Shown piece after piece: positions 31,617 to 43,479 of a DNA stretch of 64,000 nucleotides. The stretch's first letter is position 1. Every line of letters starts with the position of its first letter. The translations under genes and the position numbers were made by a program. The DNA is from Holothuria scabra (taxonomy: Eukaryota > Echinodermata > Holothuroidea > Aspidochirotida > Holothuriidae). Location: assembly GCA_037179385.1 (NCBI GenBank), contig CM074188.1, forward strand, positions 26,863,318-26,927,317, read 5' to 3'. The notes beneath the pieces are model-generated. The model saw nothing but the letters and a program-made list of their open reading frames with translations, was not told the DNA's origin and did not search any database.

Positions 31617-32840
31617 TGTTAGCTAAAGGAACCTATGGAATCAGGTTGGCACATGTGTGTGTGTTTGTGTTTGTATGTCTGTGATGCTAGCTTGGGTATG
31701 CTCTTACTCAACAAGGGAAAGTTTAACTTAAATGAAACAATTCATATATAGAACCGTTATAGTGAGAAGGCGTGCCCTGTCATTTTTGTTGGAGGTTCAA
31801 GGTCATTTAGGGTCACTAGGGGTCAAACACTGAACAGCTTTTGAAGACAGTTTCTGTATGTAGGAAGCTTGGATGGATTTCATGCTTTAAGTAGATATGT
31901 TATGGTGCGAAGTCATATCCCAGCTGCAATTTTTGGTGACAGTCAAAGGTTAATTATATTAAAGTTGGTCAAACATCAAAAATCTTGTCAACAAGATATA
32001 TCTCAAGGTATGAATCTTGGATTAATTTAATTTCATACTTGCTATGTGGATGCATTGTGGTGCATGGATAAAACTTGGTATGTTTGGTGAAGGTCAAAGG
32101 TTATTTGGAGTCATGAAGGACCCAACACTGAAAGCCATGTTAAAATGATATCTCAAGTAAGGAAGCTTAAAGCGGCCCATTGAGTTGGTTCGTGAAATGC
32201 AACAAATTTTTCCAAACCTGTTAAGTTTTCTTCACATACCAATTACAAATGGTCAAACTTAGGCAATCCCTATACCCTACATACAAATAACTGTTTTATG
32301 AGTGAGTACTTAACAGTTGAAGTCGGTTTTCCAAAATTCATGACCAGACACTTTTTCAAATTATGTACAAAACCATTACAAGTCAGGACACTAGAAAATT
32401 AAAAATTTTAACGTTTTCTGTGACTTTTGGACTTTTGGAAACTTGACTTGTTATGCAAACTAGAAGCATTGTTATGTGGTAGTGACCCTTTAAGACTCTC
32501 ATTAAGTTATTGATATCAACTCAATGAGCCTCTTTAAATATGTTTCATATTTAGTATGTGTTAAGGCAAGAAGAGGAATCATGCTGACTTTTGTGGAGGT
32601 CAGAGGTCGTTTAGGGTCACCATAGCTAGGTCAAACATTAAAACCTTGTAAACAAAATATCTCAAGGCAGAAAGCTTGGATAGGTTTTACCTTTGATATT
32701 TGGAAGTGTTTTTGCAGAAATAAGAGTTGTGTTGTTTTTGGTAGAGGTGGAAGATCATCTGGGACAACTTGAGGTAAAACACTGGAAACCTTGTGAACAA
32801 GATAGTATAAATTATCTCAAGATATGAAACTTGAAGCTTG
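31617..32840 (+). mobile_element. Helentron-like element, subfamily 3, diverged, 3' end missing
   Basis: It starts with the right hairpin arm aaaggaacctatgg and caggttggcacatgtgtgtg. Then come gatgctagcttgggtatgct, tactcaacaagggaa and about seven decayed minisatellite units with gttcaaggtcatttagggtc, agtcaaaggtt and gtcagaggtcgtttagggtc. The head matches 41217 (GGTTCCTTGC...AAGGAACC). No 3' stem-loop is found. Confidence 0.65.
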
Positions 32841-32934
32841 GAATTTGTTTCAAGTTCTTTACTTTCACCGTTACATATTTTGATATTAAACATAATAACA
32901 TCACGCAAATTATAGAAGATGGCGTGAAGGAGAC

Positions 32935-33745
32935 ACAACAGGCGCAAAGCTTATAGAGGCTAGGTCACCTTATACAAGTAAGAAGAGACAACAGTGAACA
33001 CTTAAAGTACAGTTACTACATATATGTGATAGACAGAAAAGTCATACGAAAACACAAGGAGACAAGAGGAAAGAGGGAGAAGGAAGGAGAAAGGGAGGAC
33101 AGAGATAAAGGCACAAAGCTAAAAACTAAGCAGGGATATCTAATCTGTTTCATAGAGGATACATTTTTACATTATTCTTAAACCTTAACAGAGTCTTAGA
33201 CAAAACAACTTCTGACACAAGGGAATTCAAAAATCTAGGGCCATAAAATGGAATAGCAGAGGAAGCTATGGAGGAGTGGGTCTAGGTATATATGTGAATG
33301 TGTCTAGCAAAGGTAAATAGATTAAAAAAGTTGGAGGTTAGTAAATTCCTGCACCATTTAAGCGTAAACATTTCTAGTTGGATCTTGTACATTTTAAATT
33401 TCGAAAACAGTTTTAACTCATTAAAAAAAAGGGTAATAAAAATAAGGTGTATGCCGATAATTAGGAGCATTACACAAAATTCTGATGGACTTCTTTTGAC
33501 TCATTGAGGCTGTTCACAGAATACATCGAGGCATTAAATAACAAATAAAATGACACAATGAAGATGTGGTAGAACAAGAGCTTTATACATAGAAAGTAGG
33601 ACACTTTTGGGGACATACTTAATTCCATACATTACACCGATAATCTTAGAAACTATGGTTTTAACTTTATGAATATGACGGTTTCATTTAATATGTTTAT
33701 CAATTATTACACCAAGCAACTTAGCAGTATTAACAGTGAAGAAAC
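32935..33745 (-). pseudogene. Degraded LINE reverse transcriptase C-terminus, minus strand
   Basis: The minus strand gives A-K-L-L-G-V-I-I-D, V-S-K-I-I-G-V-M-Y, L-L-S-M-Y-K-A-L-V-L-P-H-L-H and then I-I-G-I-H-L...L-K-L-F-S-K-F-K-M-Y-K-I-Q-L. These are the post-thumb motifs of I/Jockey/CR1-group elements. Frame breaks and stops are frequent; it is older than the LINE at 27966. Confidence 0.6.
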
Positions 33746-33954
33746 TTTCTAGTCATGTACAGACTCATTCATGCATACATCACTGGTTGGCTTAGAGCAT
33801 GGGCAGGAACATATCTGTACAAGTTCAGTTTTGCATGTGCAGTGATCCCACCTTTGCAAGCAGAATGTAAATGAATTAGAATCTGCATTTCACTGTGATA
33901 AAATATACATGTACCTCACCAACTCTCGTGGCAAGCAGCTGTGATGTTTTTGGT

Positions 33955-34040
33955 TTGCGGAAACATGAATAAGACTCAATAATATAATAATATATGTAAT
34001 AATATATATATATAATAAATAATGAATATAATGTAATAAT
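33955..34040. repeat. AT-rich (ATA)n tract
   Basis: Imperfect ATA/ATAT repeats, low complexity. Confidence 0.8.
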
Positions 34041-34587
34041 ATTCAGCTCAATACTACAAGCTGGTCTCTGGTAGGGCTGGGAAACCATAGTTTGTCTTGA
34101 AGGTGGATGTACAGTAGGCAATATTCAATGCCATTAACTTTGAAGGTCATGTAGGCCTGGTTCACCAGACTAACAAGCCAATTTCACTTTTAGCTAAATT
34201 TTGTATGCTAGTGGAGTAAATGGCTCCATTCAATACATTCAGCAAATAACCACAGTGCCCAATTGGCTCTTGTTTTAATGTGGGAGCAGGGAAATACAGC
34301 AAGGAACTTTACAAAATGCAGACATAGGTGTGTACATAGGGTTGTCCATCTGGCCTAGCCTGATGCTTTTGGCAGTGCCACTAAATATAGTCTTTCTGGT
34401 TTTTCATTTTATCAAAGTGTATTTCATAACCACTGTTGTTGTGTTTTCTTATTTAAAATAGTGACAATGTTGAGGTTAAGTTAGTATTTCCAGTCCGAGG
34501 TGTATTTGTACCATGTTCTGTGATTTTCATTTGGGTTCCTATGATTTCTGTCCAACTATTTAATTTCTCACTCATATTTCATTCCAG

Positions 34588-34722
34588 ATGTTGACAAATG
34601 CTCAGACCATGACTGTAATCTGCAGACTTCACGATGTATCCCTAACTTAGATACTAATAATCCTACAGGATTTATCTGTAAATGTCTAAACGGATTTGAA
34701 GAAGCCAATGGACAGTGCCAAG
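34588..34722 (+). CDS. Exon: atypical EGF module 6 (DVDKC)
   Basis: The acceptor is tttcattccag and the donor caag|gtaact; the exon has 135 bp and is phase 1-1. It begins DVDKCSDHDCNLQTSRC. Lys replaces the usual Glu of the D-x-D-E-C calcium start, and the C3-C4 region is short. Before the CKC pair there is an Asn/Asp-rich insertion (P-N-L-D-T-N-N-P-T-G-F) that breaks the hydroxylation consensus. Six cysteines remain. I read it as a real EGF module with weakened or absent calcium binding. Confidence 0.88.
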
Positions 34723-35302
34723 GTAACTAGACATCTGCACTTTTATGGCAAGTACTAATCAAACACTGTAAACAAAAATTAGTCAAACACTGCCTGAACT
34801 GACTGATCACATTAGTCAACAATATTAACTAATATTTGACCCAGTAAAATTAGTTTCTAACAAATATTAAGCCACCTTGACTAAGTTTTGACTAACATTC
34901 ATTAGTCCATTACTACTAAATTAGTCAGATCTCATCACAAATTAGTCAAATATGAGTGACTTACATGGTTTATCAATTCGGGAATCACTTGACTAATTTG
35001 TGTTTACAGTGACGCCTTGAAAATGTATGGCAGACTGTAATGAATTTTTCTCATTTTGTATCTTCTGCCCACTTATTTTCAAAGCAACAGAGAGTCACAT
35101 ATTTGTGTTAATAGAAAGACATCTCCAGAGCAGCAGATAGCAAGTTAGAAGAACTTGTTCCTCATCTCATTTATTTTGTGCCATTACTTTCTTTAAAACT
35201 GGACCTCATTTTGATTTTTGAGCATATTACAACCATCCCCCACCATCCTTACCACACTCACATATTGATTTATAAATTCTGTCTTTACCTGTCATACTTT
35301 AG
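34723..35302 (+). other. Intron 7
   Basis: 580 bp, phase 1, gtaact...actttag, the shortest intron here. Nearly half is the MITE at 34764-35011. Confidence 0.8.
34764..35011. mobile_element. MITE with CACTGTAAAC ends
   Basis: 248 bp with inverted ends CACTGTAAACAAAAATTAGT and (reverse complement) CACTGTAAACACAAATTAGT. The inside carries about ten TTAGTCA/TGACTAA motifs in both orientations. No clear target duplication; the superfamily is left open (CACTA-like ends). Confidence 0.75.
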
Positions 35303-35425
35303 ATATCGATGAATGTGCTCTCGGTGTCGCTAGATGTAATAGCAGTGCTACTTGCTTCAACAGAGTACCAGACTATTTATGTGAATGTAATGAAGGATTC
35401 CAAGGAAATGGCATACAGTGTGATG
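35303..35425 (+). CDS. Exon: calcium-binding EGF module 7
   Basis: The acceptor is catactttag and the donor gatg|gtaaat; the exon has 123 bp and is phase 1-1. The module starts DIDECALGVARCNSSATC, with C-F-N-R-V-P-D-Y-L-C-E-C (hydroxylation consensus) and the ending GFQGNGIQCD. The intron upstream is the shortest seen (580 bp, carrying a small MITE). The next exon I can find is 22.4 kb away. Confidence 0.94.
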
Positions 35426-35624
35426 GTAAATGAATTACTCCTACACATTCTATGAAGTCAACTCACAACAGAAAACTTTTATTTTCAAATCTGGTTATCA
35501 AGTGATCCTTAGATTTGTGGGGTCCATCTTTTCTTTTCTAATCTAACTGCACCATGAATAGTCGAATTCAATTCAAAAACTGAGTGTAATCTGCGTATTA
35601 TAGTGTCATGGTCGTTTGCCACCA

Positions 35625-35905
35625 TCTGGGTTAGTCAGTCGAGTGGTTGGTTGTTGGGCGGTCGGTCATTCAGTCGGTCTGTGGGTGGGTCGGTCGGTCG
35701 GTCAGACTACGGACGGACGGACAGACGGACGGACACATCAACACAAATGTGTTATATAGTGTCAGTCAACTGGATAAAAAGTTCCAAGTTTAAATTTATT
35801 TTCAAGTATGGTTCAAGTTGCAGTTTAGTTTCCCTTAGTCGCCTCTTACGACAGGCGGGAAATACTGCGGGCATATTCTGCAACCACCAGCCCACAGGGA
35901 GCCAA
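35625..35905 (+). repeat. GGTC/GGAC simple repeat followed by a dispersed conserved block
   Basis: (GGTC)n and (GGAC)n runs at 35660-35735 lead into tgtgttatatagtgtcagtc. The next block reads cgcctcttacgacaggcggg, atactgcgggcatattctgc and ccagcccacaggga. The same block in the same order recurs at 43810-43937. It looks like a SINE-type tail shared by many copies; the class is not determined. Confidence 0.6.
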
Positions 35906-36381
35906 GCATGGAGGGATATTTGTTGTCAACAGTATTACTATAATTGTTACTGATGGACCCCAGCAATTTCTCACCATAACTTGACTGTTAGATTCATCTA
36001 TAGTTTCATTCAGATGAGTCATATGTATTTAAGTTGTTTGTTCATGTGTATTTAACTGTCTTGTGTTTTTTTTGTGTCTTATTTTCTAACTTTCTATCCT
36101 TCTTCCCCAGTAAAACAGGTTTTTTAAGTCTATGGATACATGCAAAATGTACAGTCATGGTGTTTTAAAGGCAGTCAATTCCCTACCCAAAAGTACAATT
36201 TTTTACTGGCACAGTTCTCTGATTGACAGGAAATAAAAAAAAATGCAGAGTTCTGTAGCTCATATTACACAGAATTTCACTAATTTTGTTTCCATGCCCC
36301 AGGAGTGAAATAATTTTTACTGACTCACAACTTAAAAGAGTGCACTGAAATTTCAGTTTCAGAGAAAATACAGTCACATGC

Positions 36382-36445
36382 TGCTAGAATTCAATACGAC
36401 ATTTTAGCCAATATTACCCGGGAAAAAGGCTTTTTCCCGGGTGAA
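36382..36445. mobile_element. MITE fragment (family of 63269)
   Basis: gctagaattcaatacgacat and ttttagcc match the end of the element at 63269-63381. A perfect hairpin follows, ACCCGGGAAAAAGG with its inverted partner at about 36416-36442. Confidence 0.6.
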
Positions 36446-36664
36446 GCTTATCTCTATAATTGCATCAGTTAATACCTTTTACAACCAAACTTGCTCCATT
36501 GACCAATCAGTCTTTAAAACGGTTCAAACCCCTTTAATTTTAATGATCTCAAGACACCTGAACAGGAAGTTCTCTGATAGATTCTGGATTAAGAGTGGTC
36601 AACTAGAGATGGCTAAAACTTGCTATTCATTTCTAGGGTCATGATAAATTACAAATCATTTTTT

Positions 36665-39590
36665 GATTCCTTGCCGAAGGCAGGCAAGGAATCTATGTGA
36701 TGGTGATGTCGCGTGTGTGTGTGTATGTGTGTGTGACGCCTGCTTGTAAACACGATATCTCAAGAACGGTAACCCCCAGGGATCTCAAACTTGGCATGTA
36801 GATTGTCCACATTGAGTAGATGGTCCCTATTTTTTTTTGGTAGAGGTCAAATGTCATTTGGGGTCACCAGAGGACAAAATGTAAATACCTTGGAAATTGC
36901 TTGTAAACACGATATCTCCAGAAGGAAAAATTTGAGCAATCTCATACTTACCTTGCTGATTGTCCATATTGAGTAGATGGTCCCTATTGTTTTTGATGGA
37001 GGTCAAAGGTCATTTGGGGTCACCAGAGAGAAAAAGGTCAAAACCTTGTAAACACTGTATCTCAAGAAGGGTAAATGTGAGGGATCTCATACATAGCAGG
37101 TGGATTGCCCATATTAAGTTGATGATCACTATTATTTTTGGTGGAGGTCAAAGGTCATTTGGGGTCATCAGAGATGAAAAGCTCAAAAACTTGTAAACAC
37201 CATATGTCAAGAAAGGTAACTGCCAGGAATCTCATATTTACTAAGTGGATTGTCCATATTGAGTAGATGACCCCTATTGTTTTTGGTTTCGATGATAAGA
37301 GAAACCAATGCAATCATGATGGCGTGCGTGTGTGTGTGTGTGCGTGTGTGTGTGTATGTGTGTGTGTTCCTGACACTTTGCTTGTTAACACGATATCTCA
37401 AGATAGGAATGTGTGACAGTTTTCAAACTTGGTACATAGATGCGCCATATTGAGAGGAAGAACCCTATTGTTTTTGGTGGAGGTCAAAGGTCACCTGGGT
37501 CACCAGGGGTCAGAGTCTGAAAACCTTGTTAACACAATATCTCAAGATAGGAAGCTTGGATAGATTTCAGAATTGGTATGTGGATGCATTATAGTCAGTA
37601 GATGGTCCCTATCGTTTTGGGGGTAGTTCAAAGGTAATCTGGGGTCACCAGGGGTCAACATCTGAAAATCTCGTTAACACGATATTTCAAGGTAGAAAGC
37701 TTGAATAGATTTCATGTATAATATGTGGATGTGTTATGGTCAGGAGATGGTCCCTATCGTTTTTGGTGGAGGTCAAAGGTCATCTGGGGTCACCAGGGGT
37801 CAAAGTATGGCAGCCTTGTTAACAGGATATCTCAAGGTAGGAAACTTGGATACATGTCATATTTGGTATGTGGATGCATCATAGTCAGTAGATGGTCCAT
37901 ATAGTTTTTGGCGGGGGTCAAAGGTCATCTGGGGTCACCTGGGGTCAAAGTCTGAAAATCTTGTTAACATGATATCTCAAGGTAGGAAGCTAAGATAAAT
38001 TTTATACTTGGTATGTGGATGCATTATAGTCAGTAGATGGTCCCTATTGTTTTTGGCATAGGTCAAAGGTCATCTGGGATCACTGGGGGTCAACATCTGA
38101 AAATCTCGTTAACACGATATTTCAAGGTAGAAAGCTTGAATAGATTTCATATATAGTATGTGGATGTGTTATGGTCAGGAGATGGTCCCTATCGTTTTTG
38201 GTGGAGGTCAAAGGTCATCTGGGGTCACCAGGGGTCAAAGTATGGCAGCCTTGTTAACAGGATATCTCAAGGTAGGAAACTTGGATAGATTTCATATTTG
38301 GTATGTGGATGCATTATGGTCAGTAGATGGTCCCTATTGTTTTTGGCGGAGGTCAAAGGTCATCTGGGGTCACCTGGGGTCAAAGTCTGAAAATCTTGTT
38401 AACATGATATCTCAAGGTAGGAAGCTTGGATAAATTTTATACTTGGTATGTCGATGCATTATAGTCAGTAGATGGTCCCTATTGTTTTTGGCATAGGTCA
38501 AAGGTCATCTGGGATCACTGGGGGTCAACATCTGAAAATCTCGTTAACACGATTCCTCAAGGTAGAAAGCTTGAATAGATTTCATATTTAGTATGTGGAT
38601 GTGTTATGGTCAGGAGATGGTCCCTACCGTTTTTGGTGGAGGTCAAAGGTCATCTGGGGTCACCAGGGGTCAAAGTATGAAAACCTTGTTAACGCAATAT
38701 CTCAAGGCAGGAAACTTGCATAGATGTCATATTTGGTATGTGAACCCCTTATAGTCATCAAATGGTCCCTATTTTTTTGGCGGAGGTCAAAGGTCATCTG
38801 GGATCATCAGGGGTCAAAGCATGAAAACCTTGTTAATGCAAGATCTCAAGGTAGGAAACTTGGATAGATTTCATATTTGGTATGTGGATGTGTCATAGTC
38901 AGTAAATGATTCCTATTGCTTTTGGCGTAGGTCAAAGGTCATCAGGGGTCACCGGGGGTCAAAGTCTGAAAACCTTGTTTATGTGATATCTCAGGGTAAG
39001 TAGCTTTGATAGATTTCATATTTGTTATGTGGATGGGTTATGGTCAGGAAATGGTATGTAATGTTTTTGATGGAGGTCAAAGGTCATCTGGGGTCACTGC
39101 TGGTCCATGTCTGAAAATCCTGCTAATGCAATATCTCAAGATAGGAAACTTGGATAGATTTCATATTTGGGTACTGTATGTGGATGCATTGTTGTCAGAA
39201 GATGGTCCCCATAGTTTTTGGCAGAGATGAAAGGTCATCTGGGGTCTCCAGGGGTCAAAGCCTGGAAACCTTTCTAAATGTGATCTCTCAAGATAGCTGT
39301 TTGTCCATTTGTCTGTCTGTTGTTTGTCATTCTAGCTATGTATTGCTTTTATGGAGGTCAAAAGGTCATCTGGAATGACAAAATTATTTTTTGAACATGC
39401 TAGTATAACATTTGAATGAGAAGATAATGGTGCATGATGGCACTCTTTGAAACGGAAATTTATGTATCATCGAAACCTCAATGCATTTTTGCATTCTGGT
39501 TATTGGATGTCAAAGGTCATTTGGGGTCATCAGAGTTCAAAACATCTAAACCTTGCAAACACTACATCTCAAAAGAGTATAACTGTTGAA
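36665..39590 (+). mobile_element. Helentron-like element, subfamily 1, split by a nested copy
   Basis: Head hairpin GATTCCTTGCC/GGCAAGGAATC (36665, 36683), gatggtgatg, (TG)n and gcttgtaaacacgatatctc, then four minisatellite units. It is interrupted within cctattgtttttgg at about 37284 and resumes at about 39503 with ggatgtcaaaggtcatttgg. The 3' tail with the stem-loop is missing, so the outer copy is truncated. Confidence 0.75.
37285..39502 (+). mobile_element. Helentron-like element, subfamily 2, nested, with 145-bp array
   Basis: Head GGTTTCGAT...GAGAAACC hairpin (37285), catgatggcgtg and (TG)n, then about thirteen units of 145 bp: AGGTCAAAGGTCA boxes start at 37771, 37916, 38061, 38206, 38351, 38496, 38641, 38785, 38930 and 39075. 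The 3' end has ATCGAAACC (39469), complementary to the head, then the stem-loop AATGCATTTTTGCATT and TCTGGTTATT. Both ends are present, so this is a full-length non-autonomous copy. Confidence 0.8.
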
Positions 39591-41216
39591 GTTAATATCC
39601 ATGAGCGGTTAGGGTGAAAGGGTAAGAATAATTTGGCATGGGTAATGTAATAGGCATAGGGTATATAATTTTTTTGGAACAGTTATTAACTTCACTATGT
39701 AAATTCTTTAGTGAGGTAATTTTGAAAATGCATTTGTAAAGTACTGAAGCAAACTCATAGGAAGAAGGTCTAAGGTGCACAAAAAGGCACATCACATGGT
39801 AGTTACTGTACAATATGTTGATTCTGGCATGAAATTGTGCCCTGTTATTACATTACATGAAAAAGTGGGCAGAGCAAAATATAAAATTTTAAAAGGCAAA
39901 ATCTGTTCATCAGGTTGGCATACATGCTTCAATGCTCATGGGTATGCTGATTTTGCAGCCACAAGTAAATAGATTTTCATGAAACTGATGTGGAACATGT
40001 GAGTTTAAACAGTCTGTATAAGGGTCATTTAGGGACATAGTCTGAAAATATTAGATGCTTCTGTGCACACTAAGTAGATGACTGATGTGGAACTTCATAA
40101 GTATAAACTTTGAACAGAGAGTACTCTGTGTGATGCACAAGAATCTCTTTTATAACATACCTACATTGCTTTTTCAATAACCTTAAAGAAAACCTGAAGA
40201 AAACATTAAATTTAGTGGCAAAAAGTGCTAATATTTGACAAACCTTGTGCCTACTGTCCTCATGAGGACATGTGCATGCAAGCATGCATTAATTGGAAGT
40301 GGGAATTGATTAATTAGATATACCACAGTTAATTAGTTTTACAAAAAAGAACCTAATTTACACTGATCATTTGGTATCAAATACCCTTCAGCGCACATGA
40401 ACTGTCATTGCCTAATAGAGTGAATCAAATTGTGACTGACCCATTCTTTGCCATTTGGTCACAGTTATCTGGCCCAATTTTTCACAGTTGACTGCCAGTT
40501 ATCCCCACAGTGTCCTGAAGGATTACCTCATACAAACATACAGCTCAATTGACTTAAGCTTTTTACTGTATAAGTGGTGTTAATTGACTCTTATAAACCC
40601 TCTGAAGAAAGCTTATTTTTATCTCAGTACATAACCATGACAGCCCATTGTTTGTATATACTCCTATTTCCTGCCATTCCCTGCAGGCATTCAGTACTCT
40701 ATTTGTGGTCAAAATGTCAGACCTCCATGAAAGTCACACCTCTGCTAAATCCAGCATAAAATAACTGTCCACATTATCTTGTCTCATCTGACCACAAATA
40801 AAAGTTGTTTGCTTAGCCATTGTCTGGAGATGGAGAAGTACATGTACACTTATCAAGTTTCTAAACTGAAAGTCATCTTAGAAATACTGTAGATTGACAC
40901 CCTTCAGAAATTAGTGTCCTTTATATATAGAAGCTGGTGGAATTGAACAAATAGTGTGTTTGTATAAGGAATTTTGTTGAACACAACTTTAAACATTGGT
41001 GTCTGTCTAGATTGGTGTTTCTGCTTTACAGTTTCAATATGCTCTGCAGTGATTATTTGTCCCTTAGTTTCATTCTAGAATTTGTTTTAAATTTTTGATC
41101 GCATAAAATGTATCAGCATACTACTTGCCTCATCTCTGCTTATATCTGGTGAAGGATTATTTAGTTATGTCAAATATCATCATCAAGTGGGAATTCTTGT
41201 CTCACATTTCATTTTT

Positions 41217-41755
41217 GGTTCCTTGCGGTAGCAAAGGAACCTATGTAGTCAGGTTGGCGTGTGTGTGTGTGTATGTGTGTGTGCGTGTGTGTGTGTGTGA
41301 CACTTGCTTCGGTACGCTCTAACTCAACAAGGGAATGTTGGATGGAACTTGGATTTGGTACATAGATTCATCATAGGGAGAAAGTGTGCCCTATTGTTTT
41401 TGGTGGAGGTCAAAGGTCATTTGGGGTCAAAAGAGGTCAAAAACTAAAAACCTCAATAAGATATTTCTAGTTAGGGAACTTGGATAGATGTCATACTTGG
41501 TGTGTGGATGTGTTATGGTGTAAGGATGAAATTGGATATGTTCAGTGAAGGTCAAGGGGTCATCTGAGGTCACCAGGGGTCAAACACTGAAAAACATTTT
41601 AACACAGTATTTTACGTTCGAAAGGACAGATTTCAAATCAATCTGTGTTTGGGTAAGGTCAAAGGTCATCAAGGTCACTGGAGGTCAACCGCTGGAAATG
41701 TTATTTAGAAAATCTTGTAAGCTAGATAAAGATTGTTTCAATAGATTTTTTATCT
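41217..41755 (+). mobile_element. Helentron-like element, subfamily 3, 5' part
   Basis: Hairpin GGTTCCTTGC ggta GCAAAGGAACC (41217-41241), tatgtagtcaggttggcgtg, (TG)n and gcttcggtacgctctaactc. About three diverged units with ggtggaggtcaaaggtcatt follow. The 3' stem-loop is not found. Confidence 0.7.
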
Positions 41756-42907
41756 CACCTGGTTTTGCATGCTTACGCACCCAAACACCTTAGAAATTTG
41801 GCCTTTATGTTCGTTCAGTAATGATTCCTTTGGGTTGTACACATATTTTGGATCATTCAAAGTTTTAAGAGGGCAATAACTGAAATCTGTAGATTTCACT
41901 GAGCACAGGTCACTCTGCATTAAACTGGTCTCTCTGTCAGTGGAAGCAATAATGCATGGATTATACAGTATGTATGTCCCTTTAATACTGCTGTGCTCTG
42001 TGGGGTAACCTAATCCTCATTCTATTATCACACTTCATTAATCACTTGCTTTCTGCTTAACTGCTGAATAAACCCTGTTTTCTGTGTAGAGGTAGCAAAC
42101 AGGACAAATGGTAGATTGTTTAAAAGTAATAGCAAGTTTTATTTGAGAGCAGGTAAAAATGACTTGTGAGAGAAATACAAGGGGTGTTTCTCTCGATCTG
42201 TCTGACCACATTGTGTATTGTTTATTGGTGATAATATCAAGTTTGATTACAAGCATAAATATATGGAAATGAGGTAGTGTTTTTGAAGGATCACCAAGCA
42301 TTATAAAAGTTGAATGTCAGTAAGGCCACAAAAATTTAATCTTTGATTTCATGTACTGTAATATTAGTACTAAAATACCCCTTGTGAGGATGTTACAAAC
42401 ATTGAGTATGAGCTTATGCTTAGCTCTATTTCACAGACTGGCTGTACAGTTCTTATAATATCCAGCAAGGAACCACAGTGCCCACTGGGCTCTTGTTATC
42501 CATGTCACTATCCCCCCCCCCCCCCCAAAAAAAAAAAGTGTACCATAAAGCTTAATGCATAGAACCATTGCTTCTAGATTACCCTTTATGACACATTTCA
42601 AAAGTATTAAGATTTTATTTTGCATTGCTGCTGTCATTTAAAAGTAGTTCAGGTAACAAGAGCAAGCAAAATGTTGTATACTGTGTATCAAACAAGGAGA
42701 ACTTGTACTGTATGTTATGCTGTACCTACAGTATAAGTAGACAAAAGGCGAATTAAAAGTCTTGTTAAATTATGGATTAATAGGGATATCTGCTTTTGTT
42801 AATTTGCAAAGGATACCATAGACAATGGGTGGGGCATTTCCCCCATAAAGCAAAAATTGCCGTCAGTAATAGCCAAGGTTACACATCTCTGTTCAGATGT
42901 CTCTTTA

Positions 42908-43284
42908 GGCTTGGTCTCACATACCCCGCAACACCCAGTGTTAACTCGTGTTTACAATCAGACAAAACCACAGGCTAACCCCGTGTTTTCCAGTCTGTGT
43001 TCTCACGTACCCAGTGTTTCGTTGATTGGATAGTGTTACAATAGTAACAAGGCCAAATATTTCACACACCGATTACAGCAAAATGTAAGAAAATACCTGT
43101 CATCAGTGCGATAAATACCTGTGACCTTGCTTGATTAAAACAAACACGATGTTTAAAACTGCTTAACCCTACGATTTGAGGTGGATCGAAATTTAAACAC
43201 CGACCCCGCGTTAACCCGCATTCCCACGTTACTCGAGTGTGAGATAATACAGTGTTACCTCGAGCGCAGGGTATGTGAGAACAC
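42908..43284. mobile_element. MITE-like element with CTCACATACCC ends
   Basis: Left ggtctcacataccccgc and right (reverse complement) tgttctcacataccctgcgc; about 375 bp, GC-richer than its surroundings, no ORF. Confidence 0.6.
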
Positions 43285-43479
43285 AGTATTTGATCCAATG
43301 CTTGTAGAAGAGTATGTCAATGAGGGCTTGTTTAAACACTAACCTCAATGCAGACTTTTCGAAACATAGAGGCATCGAAACATAGAGACTTCAGAACGGA
43401 GAGCTGTCCCCATTGACCAAACTTTTGATAAAAATGGTTTCAAAATACCGCTTTATCAAGTAATGAGACAGTTTTCTGG

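Larger units (their letters stand above)
31570..34587 (+). other. Intron 6
   Basis: 3.0 kb, phase 1, gtaaat...attccag. It contains Helentron-like subfamily 3 DNA (31617-32840), an antisense LINE remnant (32935-33745) and an AT-rich tract (33955-34040). 34040-34580 shows nothing. Confidence 0.75.

Noticed and set aside
36960..39378. Chain of short similar frames (W-x-x-D-x-P-Y-C-F-W-R-R type)
   Set aside because: They are translations of the 145-bp minisatellite units and are interrupted in every unit.
37285..39502. CRISPR-like regularly spaced repeats
   Set aside because: The units are long, contiguous and similar throughout, with no unique spacers, in an animal genome.
39775..39972. 65-codon frame near 39.8 kb
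   Set aside because: No splice sites, family motif or codon bias; chance frame in intron.
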